64,000 bases of DNA from RPQJ01 sp963700045 (GTDB taxonomy: Bacteria > Pseudomonadota > Gammaproteobacteria > Steroidobacterales > Steroidobacteraceae), in contig CAVOWK010000028.1 in NCBI GenBank assembly GCA_963700045.1, positions 1 to 64,000 on the forward strand, read 5' to 3'. Shown piece by piece: positions 19,734 through 28,005 of this stretch; within the stretch, counting starts at the first letter, position 1; every line of letters starts with the position of its first letter. Under the pieces are notes generated by a model, which saw only the letters and a list, made by a program, of their open reading frames with translations, did not search any database and was not told where the DNA came from. Made by a program: the position numbers and the translations under genes.

Positions 19734-20702
19734 TCAGCAGGCGCAGGCCTGCACTGGCTTCATTGGCGCGTCGAGGCTGCCGATCAGCGCACTGACCGAT
19801 TCCATCCTGTTCGCCGCGAGATACGCAGCGATGCCGTCATTGATGCGCTTGCAGCAGTGCGGTTCGTAGAACAGCGCGGTACCGACGCCAACGGCCGTCG
19901 CGCCCGCGATGATGAACTCGAGCGCGTCGTCCGCGCTGCAGATGCCGCCCTGGCCGATGATCGGCACGTTGTGCGGGCGCGCGACCTCGGCGACCTGCAT
20001 CACCTTCAGCAGCGCGATCGGCTTGATCGCCGGCCCGGAAAGGCCGCCCTGGACGTTGCCGATGACCGGCTTGCGTGTCTTCACGTCGATCGCCATGCCC
20101 ATCATCGTGTTGATGACCGCGAGCGCATCGCTGCCCGCCTCGATGCAGCGGCGGGCGTTTTCCCTGATGTCGGTCTGGTTCGGCGACAGCTTCGTGATCA
20201 GCGGCTTCTGCGTCACGCGCCGGCACGCTTCGACCACGCGGGCCGACATGTCGGGCGAATTGCCGAACTGCACGCCGCCCTCCTTGATGTTGGGACAGGA
20301 GATGTTCAGCTCGATCGCGTCGATCGGCGACTCGTCGAAACGGCGCGTCACCTCGACGTAGTCCTCGATCGTCGAGCCGCAGACGTTGGCGAAGAAGGTC
20401 GTCTCGGTGAAGTCGAGCGTCGGCAGGATCCGGTCGATCACGTAATCGGCGCCAGGGTTCTGCAGGCCGATGGCGTTGAGCATCCCCATCGGCGTTTCGT
20501 AGACGCGATGCGCCGGGTTGCCGAGTCGCGGCTCGCGTGTCGTGCCCTTCAGCACGATCGCCCCGACGTCGCGGTTCGAGAACCCTTCCACCCGCGTGTA
20601 CTCCTCGCCGAAACCGACACATCCGGACAGCAGGACGAGCGGAGAAGCGAGCCGGAGACCGCAGAAATCGACGGCCAGCGACGGATCCAGGGGAGCGTGC
20701 AT
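19734..20702 (-). CDS. pyrD: dihydroorotate dehydrogenase, class 1 (PyrDB-like)
   Basis: A protein of 322 aa, a TIM-barrel FMN enzyme of pyrimidine synthesis. It has the class 1 substrate loop LNISCPNIKEGG with the catalytic Cys (typical of class 1B), VLKGTTREPRLGNPAHRVYET near the N-terminus, and the FMN-phosphate site IIGQGGI...GATAVGVGTA. No membrane-targeting N-terminal helix is present, unlike the class 2 enzyme usual in gammaproteobacteria. A PyrK electron-transfer partner is not seen nearby, which leaves the acceptor unclear. The ATG at 20702 was chosen by family alignment. Confidence 0.87.
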   Translation of the reverse strand: MHAPLDPSLAVDFCGLRLASPLVLLSGCVGFGEEYTRVEGFSNRDVGAIVLKGTTREPRLGNPAHRVYETPMGMLNAIGLQNPGADYVIDRILPTLDFTETTFFANVCGSTIEDYVEVTRRFDESPIDAIELNISCPNIKEGGVQFGNSPDMSARVVEACRRVTQKPLITKLSPNQTDIRENARRCIEAGSDALAVINTMMGMAIDVKTRKPVIGNVQGGLSGPAIKPIALLKVMQVAEVARPHNVPIIGQGGICSADDALEFIIAGATAVGVGTALFYEPHCCKRINDGIAAYLAANRMESVSALIGSLDAPMKPVQACAC

Positions 20703-20781
20703 GCCTGAATTGTAAATGAAATCACCGCACCGTCCGACGGCATGGTGGCCGGACGTAAGTCGCCCCGACTGATCGACGACC

Positions 20782-21210
20782 TCAGCCCGCAATGAAGCGG
20801 TTGAGGTGCTCGATCGTCTGGTCCTGTTCCTCGATCACCACGCGCACGAGGTCGCCGATCGAGATCATGCCGACCATGCGCCCGTCCTGCACGACCGGCA
20901 GGTGACGGATCCGCTTGTCGGTCATGAGCTGCATGCACTGCCGGACGTCTTCGTCGGGGGTAACGGTGACCACCGGCGAACTCATGATCTGCCACACGGG
21001 TGTCTCGGCGGACGAGCGGCTGAGCAGGATCACCTTCCGCGCATAGTCGCGTTCGGAAATCACCCCGACGAGTTCGCCGTCGCGAGTGACGGGCAGCGCG
21101 CCCACGTGCCTGTCCGCCATCATCTGGATGGCGCCGAGCACCGGTTCGTCGGCATCCACCGACCAGACTTCGTGTCCCTTACGTCCGAGCAGCTGCTTGA
21201 CGCGCACCAT
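20782..21210 (-). CDS. tandem CBS domain protein
   Basis: A protein of 142 aa made of two CBS motifs: about 10-65 (PVLGAIQMMADRHVGALPVTRDGELVGVISERDYARKV) and 75-130 (VRQCMQLMTDKRIRHLPVVQDGRMVGMISIGDLVRVV). Such stand-alone Bateman modules bind adenine nucleotides and sense energy charge or regulate partners; the partner is unknown. It lies 79 bases upstream of the dihydroorotate dehydrogenase gene on the same strand and diverges from trmL. Confidence 0.9.
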   Translation of the reverse strand: MVRVKQLLGRKGHEVWSVDADEPVLGAIQMMADRHVGALPVTRDGELVGVISERDYARKVILLSRSSAETPVWQIMSSPVVTVTPDEDVRQCMQLMTDKRIRHLPVVQDGRMVGMISIGDLVRVVIEEQDQTIEHLNRFIAG

Positions 21211-21272
21211 GCGAGAATCCCCCGGTCAGTGCCTGCGCGCGAGTCCGTCCCGCGAGCGCCTCACCCGATTCT

Positions 21273-21752
21273 ATGCCACTGCACGTCGTCCTGTTCGAGC
21301 CCGAGATCCCGCCCAACACCGGCAACGTCATCCGGCTGTGCGCGAACACGGGCGCCTGCCTGCACCTGGTGCGGCCGCTCGGGTTCCGCCTCGATGCCCG
21401 ATCCGTGCAGCGATCCGGCCTCGATTACCACGAGCTTGCCGAGGTCCGCGTCCATGCAGACCTCAGGTCCTGCCTGGCGTCGCTGGCGGCCGCGGGGGAA
21501 AACGGCGATCCGGCGCGCTGGTACGCACTGACGACCCGAGCTCAGGCGGCCTACGACTCGGTCAGTTATGCGGCCGGCGACGTAGTCGTGTTCGGTCCCG
21601 AGACACGCGGACTGCCGGAGGCGGTGCTGGCAGACTGTCCGCCCGGGCGGCGTCTGCGGATTCCGATGCGACCGGGCGCACGCAGCCTGAACCTGTCGAA
21701 CGCCGTGGCCGTGGTCGTCTACGAGGCCTGGCGGCAGCTGGCCTGGCGCTGA
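21273..21752 (+). CDS. trmL: tRNA (cytidine/uridine-34-2'-O)-methyltransferase
   Basis: A protein of 159 aa, a minimal SPOUT methyltransferase that modifies the wobble base of tRNA-Leu isoacceptors. The family start MPLHVVLFEPEIPPNTGNVIRLCANTG is clear. The knot motifs are VVVFGPETRGLPE and IPMRPGARSLNLSNAVAVVVYEAWRQ. Length and ends match TrmL (YibK). It stands alone on the plus strand. Confidence 0.95.
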   Translation: MPLHVVLFEPEIPPNTGNVIRLCANTGACLHLVRPLGFRLDARSVQRSGLDYHELAEVRVHADLRSCLASLAAAGENGDPARWYALTTRAQAAYDSVSYAAGDVVVFGPETRGLPEAVLADCPPGRRLRIPMRPGARSLNLSNAVAVVVYEAWRQLAWR

Positions 21753-21762
21753 GCGCGCAGGT

Positions 21763-23412
21763 TCAGCCCAGGCCGAGCGCCTGCGAGACCGCGCGAAACC
21801 GCGGTTCGGTCCGCATCGCGTCGAAAGCCGGTTCCGAGTTCAGGAAGCCGATCAGCTGCGAGGAATCCCGCAGGCCGCGCTCGAGGGCAGCCAGCGCGGC
21901 AGGTTGGTCGCCGAGCGCCGCATGGACCTGCGCCATCTCGTAACCAACGCCGAAGCCCTTGCGCCCAAGCGCCTCGAGTTTCGCCAGTTCGGCCCGGGTG
22001 TCGTCGATCCGGCCCAGCGTCGCGTAGGCCCGGCCGCGATCGCCGAACCAGCCAGGACCCACGTCCGGCAGGTGCTCGATGAGACGCAATGCTTCCGCGC
22101 CGTCGCGGCGCGCGATGTGCACGCGGGCCAGGTGCCGTCGCGGCAGTTCGGCGCCCGGCGCCGCCTCGACGACGCTCGCGAGCTGCGCGATCGCGGTGTC
22201 GTAGTCACGCAGGAAGTAACGGATCATGCCGACATTCGACGCGTACGCGAACGACGTGGGTTCCAGCGACTGCGCGTGCTGTCCTTCGCGCAGTGCTTCG
22301 CCCTGCCGGCCCTGGAACAAGCAGTCGTTGGCGAGCCACATCGTCGCCTGCGCGTAGGTTGGCTTGAGGCTCAGTGCGTGACGATAGAGCCGTTCGCCGC
22401 CCTGCCAGTCGCGATCGAACTGCACCAGCACGTGACCAAGGGCAGCGTGCGCCTCGGCGAGTTGCGGGTCGAGCGCGATGGCACGTTCCGCGGCGGCCCG
22501 CGCCTTCGGAAAGACTTCGCCGGGAGGCAGCACGTTGAACACACCCAGCACGGACCATGCAACGGACAGGCCCGCGACCGGCAATGCGAACTGCGGATCG
22601 CGGGCCTCCGCGGCTTCGTAGTATTCGATCGCGCGCCGCAGACCTTCCGGGTTGCGCTGGCTCCAGTGATACTGGCCGTTGACGTAGAGCTGCCACGCCT
22701 CGACGTCGTCCGTGTGCCGGCGTGAAAGCTGCCGCCGGGCATCGTCGGTGAGATGCACCGCGAGCGCGCGCGCAAGCTGACCGGCGAGCGCGTTCTGGAC
22801 GGTGAAGAAATCGTCGATGCGTTCGTCGAATGTCCCGGTCCACGCGGCAGTGCCGTCCGCAACCTGCAGCAGCCTGACGTTCAGGTGTACACGTCCGTCG
22901 CGAACCTGGATGTGTCCTTCCACGACCGACGACACGTTCAGTTCCTCGCCCGCCTTGAGCGGGCTCATGTCGCTGCCGGCAAAGCGCCGCACGGAGCTGA
23001 GCGGTACGACCGCCACCCCCGGCAGCGCACTCAGCCGGTTGATCAGCGTGTCGGCCATGCCGAGTTCGAGCGCCTGGTCGCCGCTCGAGCCGCCCAGCGG
23101 CTGGAACGGCAAGACCGCGACCGACTTCGGCGGCGCGGTGGATTCGCCGGCCCGCGCAGCCGCTGCCGCCGATTCAGGCTGCGCGTCGCCGATGAACCGG
23201 TAGCCACGTCCCGCCACCGTGAGGATCAGGCGCGGCGCCTCCCGCGAGTCGCCCAACGCTCGGCGCAGCGTGGACACCGCCTGGTTCAGGTTGTTCTCTT
23301 CGACAAAGGTGCGCGGCCAGACCGCCTTCAGCAGTTCATCCTTGGTCACGACCCGTGCGCGATGCTCGATCAGGTGCAGCAGCACATCGTAGGCACGCCC
23401 CGAGACCGGCAA
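21763..23412 (-). CDS. winged-helix/TolB-like/TPR regulator, 5' end unresolved
   Basis: At least 549 aa. Residues 1-75 are most of an OmpR-type winged-helix DNA-binding domain (AYDVLLHLIEHRARVVTKDELLKAVWP, LNQAVSTLRRALGD, VAGRGYRF). About 95-215 is a TolB/FlgO-like domain (SVAVLPFQPLGG, EGHIQVRDGRVHLNVRLLQVADG), and the rest is TPR repeats. No membrane helix is seen, so it should be cytoplasmic, unlike CadC. The frame opens here at a TTG, but the missing first strands (YRFDRFRLDLARQRV) are encoded in the same frame up to about 23480 with no ATG or GTG. An ATG with GAGGG upstream at 23495-23497 is in another frame, which suggests an indel in the GCGCGC run between. Target genes unknown. Confidence 0.8.
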   Translation of the reverse strand: MPVSGRAYDVLLHLIEHRARVVTKDELLKAVWPRTFVEENNLNQAVSTLRRALGDSREAPRLILTVAGRGYRFIGDAQPESAAAAARAGESTAPPKSVAVLPFQPLGGSSGDQALELGMADTLINRLSALPGVAVVPLSSVRRFAGSDMSPLKAGEELNVSSVVEGHIQVRDGRVHLNVRLLQVADGTAAWTGTFDERIDDFFTVQNALAGQLARALAVHLTDDARRQLSRRHTDDVEAWQLYVNGQYHWSQRNPEGLRRAIEYYEAAEARDPQFALPVAGLSVAWSVLGVFNVLPPGEVFPKARAAAERAIALDPQLAEAHAALGHVLVQFDRDWQGGERLYRHALSLKPTYAQATMWLANDCLFQGRQGEALREGQHAQSLEPTSFAYASNVGMIRYFLRDYDTAIAQLASVVEAAPGAELPRRHLARVHIARRDGAEALRLIEHLPDVGPGWFGDRGRAYATLGRIDDTRAELAKLEALGRKGFGVGYEMAQVHAALGDQPAALAALERGLRDSSQLIGFLNSEPAFDAMRTEPRFRAVSQALGLG

Positions 23413-23636
23413 GGTTTCGCCGTCCTCGCCGCAGACACGCTGCCTGGCGAGATCGAGCCGGAATCGATCGAAACGATAGGCGCGCGGGCGCCGACATTCC
23501 CTGTCCCTCAGATTCTTTCAGGACTTTTCACGACCGCTCAGGACACCCTTGCTGCGTGAGAGGAGCCTACGGGCTACGGATGAGCCGCTCAAGGCCGTCC
23601 GCACGACCCGTAACCGTTCCAACGAGGAATACTGCC

Positions 23637-24155
23637 ATGGAAAAGAGGAATGCCGTCACTGGTGCCGCGCTGATCGTCTGCTGCATGCTGGGCGGAGCGA
23701 CCTTGCCGGTCATCGCGGGTGATCGTGATCATCATCACGACGGCGCGCCGGCGGACATCGTCGGTGCGTGGAAGATGACGGTCCAGTTCACGGACTGCGT
23801 GACGGGGGAACCCACCCGCTCCGCATTCCCTGCACTCAACAGCTTCTTCGCCGAGGGCAACCTGATCGAAAACGGGTCTGGTCTCGGCCCCGCGCAGCGG
23901 TCCATCAGCCATGGGCGCTGGCAGCAGATCGGCAAGCGCAACGTGATCGCGCGCTCGGAACTGCAGCTGTTCGAGAACAACCTGTACACCGGCTACCAGG
24001 TCATCCAGCGCACGTTCACCGTGTCACGGGATGGCAACGAGTTGACGGCCAAGGGCATCTTCCGACGCTACAATCCCGCGGACGTGCAGGTGTTCGAGGG
24101 CTGCGTGACAGAGACCGGCAAGCGCCAGCCGGAGCCGGAGCCGGCGTCGCCGTGA
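23637..24155 (+). CDS. small exported protein of unknown function
   Basis: A protein of 172 aa with a signal peptide (about residues 1-27, ending VIAG), a His/Asp cluster (DRDHHHDG) at the mature N-terminus, then a compact beta-rich domain starting IVGAWKMTVQFTDCVTGEP. GAWKM openings and alternating strands resemble lipocalin-like or calycin exported proteins. Two Cys (in TDCVTGE and FEGCVTE) could form a disulphide. The ATG is supported by GAGGAAT at 23624-23630. The His-rich start might bind metal, which is inference. It converges on gpsA. Confidence 0.75.
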   Translation: MEKRNAVTGAALIVCCMLGGATLPVIAGDRDHHHDGAPADIVGAWKMTVQFTDCVTGEPTRSAFPALNSFFAEGNLIENGSGLGPAQRSISHGRWQQIGKRNVIARSELQLFENNLYTGYQVIQRTFTVSRDGNELTAKGIFRRYNPADVQVFEGCVTETGKRQPEPEPASP

Positions 24156-24157
24156 TC

Positions 24158-24198
24158 GAAAACTTGCGTGCGCTGCCAGGGACGGCGGCGTGCGCAAG
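24158..24198 (-). terminator. probable terminator after gpsA
   Basis: CTTGCG (24163-24168) and CGCAAG (24193-24198) close a hairpin with further GC pairing inside. On the minus strand the stem is followed by TTTTCG. It lies 36 bases after the gpsA stop and may end the rhodanese-grxC-secB-gpsA transcript. Confidence 0.5.
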
Positions 24199-24233
24199 CC
24201 GGGGCGGCGCGGGAGCGTCGCCCGGTCCTGCCG

Positions 24234-25271
24234 CTACTGCGTTTCCGACTTGACGGCGCGGCCCATGAGCGCGGCCACGGCTTCGCGTGGCGGCAGGCCT
24301 TCGTAGATGACGCGGCAGATCTGTTCCGCGATCGGCATCTCGACCTGGTGGTTGCTCGCGACGTTGCGGACGGCTCGTGCCGCGAGCACACCCTCGACCA
24401 CCTGCCCGATTTCGCGCTGTGCTTCGGCCGTGGACTTGCCCGCCGCGAGCGCGAGTCCGAAGCGCCGGTTGCGTGACTGGTCGTCGGTGCAGGTGAGCAC
24501 GAGATCGCCGAGTCCGGCGAGCCCCATGAACGTGTCCTTGTCCGCGCCGAGCGCGACCCCGAGCCGCATCATCTCGGCCAGGCCGCGCGTGATGAGCGCG
24601 ACGCGGGTGTTGGCGCCGAAGCCGAGGCCATCCGAAATGCCGGCGCCGATCGCCAGCACGTTCTTCGTCGCACCGCCCACTTCGACACCGATGACGTCCG
24701 TCGACGCGTAGGCGCGGAAATGCTGGCCGGAGAGCGCGCGCGCCAATGCCAGCGCGTAGTCCTGGTCGCGCGAAGCGACCGTCATGGCGGTGGGCAGGCC
24801 CAGCCCGACCTCGCGTGCGAAAGTGGGTCCGGACAACACGGCTTTCGGCACGGCGACGCCCAGCACTTCGTTCGCCACCTGGTGCGGCAACTTGCCCGAG
24901 TCGAGCTCGAAGCCTTTGGTCGCCCACGCAACGCGCATGCCGTTGCGCAGCAGCGGGGCAACGTGCTCGAGGCATTCACGGAAGCCGTGGCTCGGCACGG
25001 CGATCAGCAAGTCCTGCGCCGACCCGACGGCACGCGCGAGGTCGGACTCGACACGCAGCGATTCGGGAAACGGCGCCATCGGCAGATAGCGCGTGTTGCA
25101 GCGCGCGGCTGCCAGTGCGGCTATCTGCGCCGCATCGCGGCCCCACAGCACCGTCGGATGCCCGGTGCGCGCCAGGTGCACGGCGAGTGCCGTGCCCCAC
25201 GAGCCGGCGCCGAGCACGGCCACCGCTGGACGTGCCACGGCGTCGACCGCCGCATTTTTCGAGGTCGTCAC
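24234..25271 (-). CDS. gpsA: NAD(P)H-dependent glycerol-3-phosphate dehydrogenase
   Basis: A protein of 345 aa. It reduces dihydroxyacetone phosphate to glycerol-3-phosphate for phospholipid synthesis, the substrate pool feeding PlsB/PlsC. Rossmann motif VLGAGSWGTALAVHLARTG, LPHQVANEVLG, SGPTFAREV and the catalytic/substrate blocks EVGGATKNVLAIGAGI and KDTFMGLAGLGDLVLTC are intact. It is the last of four close genes (rhodanese, grxC, secB, gpsA), a conserved gammaproteobacterial order; 20 bases separate it from secB. Confidence 0.96.
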   Translation of the reverse strand: MTTSKNAAVDAVARPAVAVLGAGSWGTALAVHLARTGHPTVLWGRDAAQIAALAAARCNTRYLPMAPFPESLRVESDLARAVGSAQDLLIAVPSHGFRECLEHVAPLLRNGMRVAWATKGFELDSGKLPHQVANEVLGVAVPKAVLSGPTFAREVGLGLPTAMTVASRDQDYALALARALSGQHFRAYASTDVIGVEVGGATKNVLAIGAGISDGLGFGANTRVALITRGLAEMMRLGVALGADKDTFMGLAGLGDLVLTCTDDQSRNRRFGLALAAGKSTAEAQREIGQVVEGVLAARAVRNVASNHQVEMPIAEQICRVIYEGLPPREAVAALMGRAVKSETQ

Positions 25272-25291
25272 GCGGCGACCGCAGCGCTTGC

Positions 25292-25780
25292 TCAGTTGAC
25301 CGTGGCGGCGCCCGGTTGCTGTGCAGCCGCCTGTTGCGCAGCGCGGGCATGCAGGGCTTCGAACGTCACCAGCGGCAGCAGGAACGGCGGGAAACCGCCC
25401 TTCGTCACCAGGTCCGAGACGGTCGAGCGCGCGTACGACAGCAGGTAGTTCGGCGCCATGATCGAGAGGACCTGCGCGACGTCGGTCGCGACCAGGTTCC
25501 TGACCAGGAACGCGCCGGCCTGCTGCAGTTCGAGCAGCCAGACCACCTTGTCGCCGGCCTTGGCTTCGAGGTGCACCTGCACGACGACTTCGTGCAGGTC
25601 CTGTGCAATGGCGGTCGCGCGGGTGGAGATATTGAGATTCACCGCGGGCTGGCCTTCGAGGCCGCCAACGAACGGACCGTTCGGGGATTCGAACGAACAG
25701 TCCTTGAGGTAGACGACCTGCGGCGTCACCACCGGGGCATTGGGGTCGACGGCGGGCGTTGCGGCGTTCTGGTCGGTCAT
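25292..25780 (-). CDS. secB: protein-export chaperone SecB
   Basis: A protein of 162 aa. It holds precursor proteins unfolded and delivers them to SecA. The conserved segments are YLKDCSFESPNGPF, VVVQVHLEAKA, QQAGAFLVRN and APNYLLSYARSTVSDLVTKGGFPPFLLPLVTFEALHA. The Ala/Gln-rich C-terminal tail is typical. The ATG at 25780 is the family start; an upstream in-frame ATG adds unrelated residues. It lies 28 bases after grxC. Confidence 0.97.
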   Translation of the reverse strand: MTDQNAATPAVDPNAPVVTPQVVYLKDCSFESPNGPFVGGLEGQPAVNLNISTRATAIAQDLHEVVVQVHLEAKAGDKVVWLLELQQAGAFLVRNLVATDVAQVLSIMAPNYLLSYARSTVSDLVTKGGFPPFLLPLVTFEALHARAAQQAAAQQPGAATVN

Positions 25781-25808
25781 CGCGGAATATTCCTTGTAAC
25801 TACGTGGT

Positions 25809-26084
25809 TCAGGCGCGGCCGAGCAGCTTGTCGAGCTCGCCGGCCTTGTCGAGGGCATAAAGGTCGTCGAAGCCGCCGACGTGGCGGTCGCCGATGAAAA
25901 TCTGGGGCACGGTGCGGCGGCCGCCGCTGCGCTTCAGCATCAGGTCGCGTTGCGCGGAATCTTCGTCGACCTTGACCTCGCTGAAGACGACGCCCTTGCG
26001 CTGGAGCAAGCCACGCGCGCGGTCGCAGTACGGGCACCAGCCCGTCGAATACATTGTGATTTCAGGCTGAGCGGTATCGTTCAT
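25809..26084 (-). CDS. grxC: glutaredoxin 3
   Basis: A protein of 91 aa with the dithiol active site CPYC (GWCPYCDRA), the cis-Pro loop RTVPQIFI and the glutathione-binding GGFDDLYALD. It reduces disulphides and mixed glutathione disulphides using GSH. Its ATG overlaps the rhodanese stop by 4 bases (ATGA), so the two are probably translationally coupled. Confidence 0.96.
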   Translation of the reverse strand: MNDTAQPEITMYSTGWCPYCDRARGLLQRKGVVFSEVKVDEDSAQRDLMLKRSGGRRTVPQIFIGDRHVGGFDDLYALDKAGELDKLLGRA

Positions 26085-26554
26085 GCCTTGGTTCCGTCGC
26101 GCCTGGACTTGCCGCCGCCTTCCTTGACGAGCGGCAGGTTCTCGGCGCGCCAGGCCTGTACGCCGCCGCGGAGGTTGACCACGTTCGTGAAGCCCTGTGC
26201 CTGCAGCACCCGGGCTGCCGCGCTCGAGCGCATGCCGCTTTCGCAGCAGGTGATCACGACCTTGTCCTTGAAGCGCTTGAGTGTCTCCGCGGCCTGCGCG
26301 ACCTGGTCCTGCGGCACGTGCCGGGCATCCAGGATGTGGCCGGAGTCGAACTCGGCCTGCGAGCGGACGTCGACCAGCAGCGCACCCTGGTTCATCAGGC
26401 GTACGGCTTCGGTCGGGCCGACGGCCTGGCCGCCGGAGCGGGCGCGGCTGAATTCGTACGCTGCGAGGGCCAGCGCGAGGACCACCGTGCCGCCAACCAG
26501 CAGGGGATGGCGGGCGGCATATTCGAGAAGACGATCCATCAGGGAGACCGGCAA
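26081..26554 (-). CDS. membrane-anchored rhodanese-domain protein
   Basis: A protein of 157 aa. A single hydrophobic helix (about 17-35) is followed by a rhodanese domain (about 45-140) with the cysteine loop VITCCESGMRS; the second Cys is the likely persulphide-carrying residue. This YibN-like protein typically precedes grxC and secB. Its role is probably sulphur or redox handling at the inner membrane and is unproven. The start may be 26554 or 26539 (MDRLLEY); the latter leaves a leader of about 20 nt from the predicted promoter. Confidence 0.9.
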   Translation of the reverse strand: MPVSLMDRLLEYAARHPLLVGGTVVLALALAAYEFSRARSGGQAVGPTEAVRLMNQGALLVDVRSQAEFDSGHILDARHVPQDQVAQAAETLKRFKDKVVITCCESGMRSSAAARVLQAQGFTNVVNLRGGVQAWRAENLPLVKEGGGKSRRDGTKA

Positions 26555-26566
26555 AAGGGGGCGCGA

Positions 26567-26575
26567 ATTATAGCA
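26567..26575 (-). promoter_or_regulatory. extended -10 promoter for rhodanese-grxC-secB-gpsA
   Basis: The minus strand reads TGCTATAAT, a perfect extended -10 (TG-N-TATAAT). Predicted initiation is near 26560. No clear -35 is visible at 17 bp. It lies in the short divergent gap between this operon and envC. Confidence 0.55.
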
Positions 26576-26651
26576 GCCCCCGCCGACAGGCTAGACTTAC
26601 GCGGATTTGTCGCCCCCCGCCGCCTCGGTAAACCGCCGCAAACGCCGACCG

Positions 26652-27920
26652 ATGACCGCATTTTTTCCCACCAGACCGAACGCTGCGCCGCGGGTCCGCC
26701 CCCCGGTGCGAATGGTTCGCGCCCGGTTCGGGCAGGTTCTGGCCGGGTTGGCAGTGGCGGTGCTGGTCCTGGCGCCAGGACCGGTCCTGGCTGCCGCGAA
26801 GCAGACGCCGGCGCAGAAAGAGGCCGAGCTGCGCAAGCTCAACCAGCGGATCGACAAGGTACGCAAGACCGTCAACGCGGACGTGCAGAAGCGGGACAAG
26901 CTTGCGGTGCAGCTGCGCGAGGCCGAGCTCGGCGTCCAGTCCGCCCGCAAGGAACTCGACGAAATCCGGGCGCAGCGACTGGCGGTCGAAGCGCGCGTGC
27001 GCGAGCTCGAAGCGGAACGGACGCGCCGCGAACAGGAGCTGGACGGCGAGCGCGCCGAGCTGGCCGGCGAGCTGCGGACGGCCTACGTGAACGGTCGCGA
27101 AGAGCAGCTGAAACTTCTTTTAAATCAGGAGGATCCGTCGAATTTCGGGCGCATGCTGGCGTACTACGGATATTTCGGCCGCGCGCGGGCGGAGCGCATC
27201 CGCAGCATCCAGGACCAGCTCGAGCACCTGGCGCTGGTCCGCGACAAGATCGTGGCTGAGAAGACCCGGCTCGCGACACTCGAGCAACAGCGGGAGCAGC
27301 GAGTGGCGGACCTCAAATCGTCACAGGACAAGCGTGCGCGGGCCGTGAGCACGATCGACCAGCAGATCAAGGCTCGGGGTGGCGAGCTGAAGCAGCTGCA
27401 GTCACAGGCGCAATCCGTCGAGCGGCTCATCGCCGAGCTGCGCAAAGCCATCGAACGCTCGCAGCAGGCCCAGCCCGCGCGCAAGAGCGGTTCGACGGGC
27501 ACGGTGGCGCAACAGGCTCCGTTCGAACCCCTGCGCGGCAAGCTGCCGTGGCCGGTGCAGGACGGGAAGGTGATTGCCAGGTTCGGCCAGCCCCGTGCGG
27601 GCGGCTCGATGCGCTGGCAGGGCATGCTGATCGGGACGGAACGCGGTGCCCGGGTGCGTGCACCCTACGCAGGGCGCGTCGTGTACGGCGACTGGCTGCC
27701 GGGCATGGGGCTGATGCTCGTCATTGATCATGGCGGCGGCTACATGAGCCTCTACGGTCACAACGAGGAGCTGTTCCGCAAGGTCGGCGAGTCGGTCGTG
27801 GCCGGAGACGCCATCGGCTCCGTCGGCGACTCGGGCGGCCACAGCCAGCCAGCGCTGTACTTCGAGGTCCGTCGCGGCAGGACGCCGGTCGACCCGCAGA
27901 CCTGGCTCACGCGGAAATAG
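26652..27920 (+). CDS. envC: EnvC-type murein hydrolase activator
   Basis: A protein of about 422 aa: export signal (MVRARFGQVLAGLAVAVLVLAPGPVLA, which may itself be the true N-terminus at 26712), two long coiled-coil stretches (about 45-155 and 200-275), and a C-terminal LytM/M23 fold (about 300-422). The zinc site is degenerate: the first His/Asp pair is replaced (GMLIGTERG) and the usual HxH is LYFEV. It should therefore activate amidases at the division site rather than cut murein itself, as for E. coli EnvC. No Shine-Dalgarno sequence distinguishes the starts. Confidence 0.92.
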   Translation: MTAFFPTRPNAAPRVRPPVRMVRARFGQVLAGLAVAVLVLAPGPVLAAAKQTPAQKEAELRKLNQRIDKVRKTVNADVQKRDKLAVQLREAELGVQSARKELDEIRAQRLAVEARVRELEAERTRREQELDGERAELAGELRTAYVNGREEQLKLLLNQEDPSNFGRMLAYYGYFGRARAERIRSIQDQLEHLALVRDKIVAEKTRLATLEQQREQRVADLKSSQDKRARAVSTIDQQIKARGGELKQLQSQAQSVERLIAELRKAIERSQQAQPARKSGSTGTVAQQAPFEPLRGKLPWPVQDGKVIARFGQPRAGGSMRWQGMLIGTERGARVRAPYAGRVVYGDWLPGMGLMLVIDHGGGYMSLYGHNEELFRKVGESVVAGDAIGSVGDSGGHSQPALYFEVRRGRTPVDPQTWLTRK

Positions 27921-27951
27921 GCTCTGCATCACGGTTTGGCCCCCCCGTTCT

Positions 27952-27964
27952 CCGGATCATCCGG
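27952..27964. repeat. 13-bp perfect palindrome before the GGDEF-EAL gene
   Basis: CCGGAT-C-ATCCGG lies 41 bases upstream of the ATG at 28006. It could be an operator or part of the envC 3' end; no evidence decides. Confidence 0.35.
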
Positions 27965-28005
27965 TTCCAGATCAAATTCGTTGCCCAGGGGATGGGCTGG
28001 GACCG

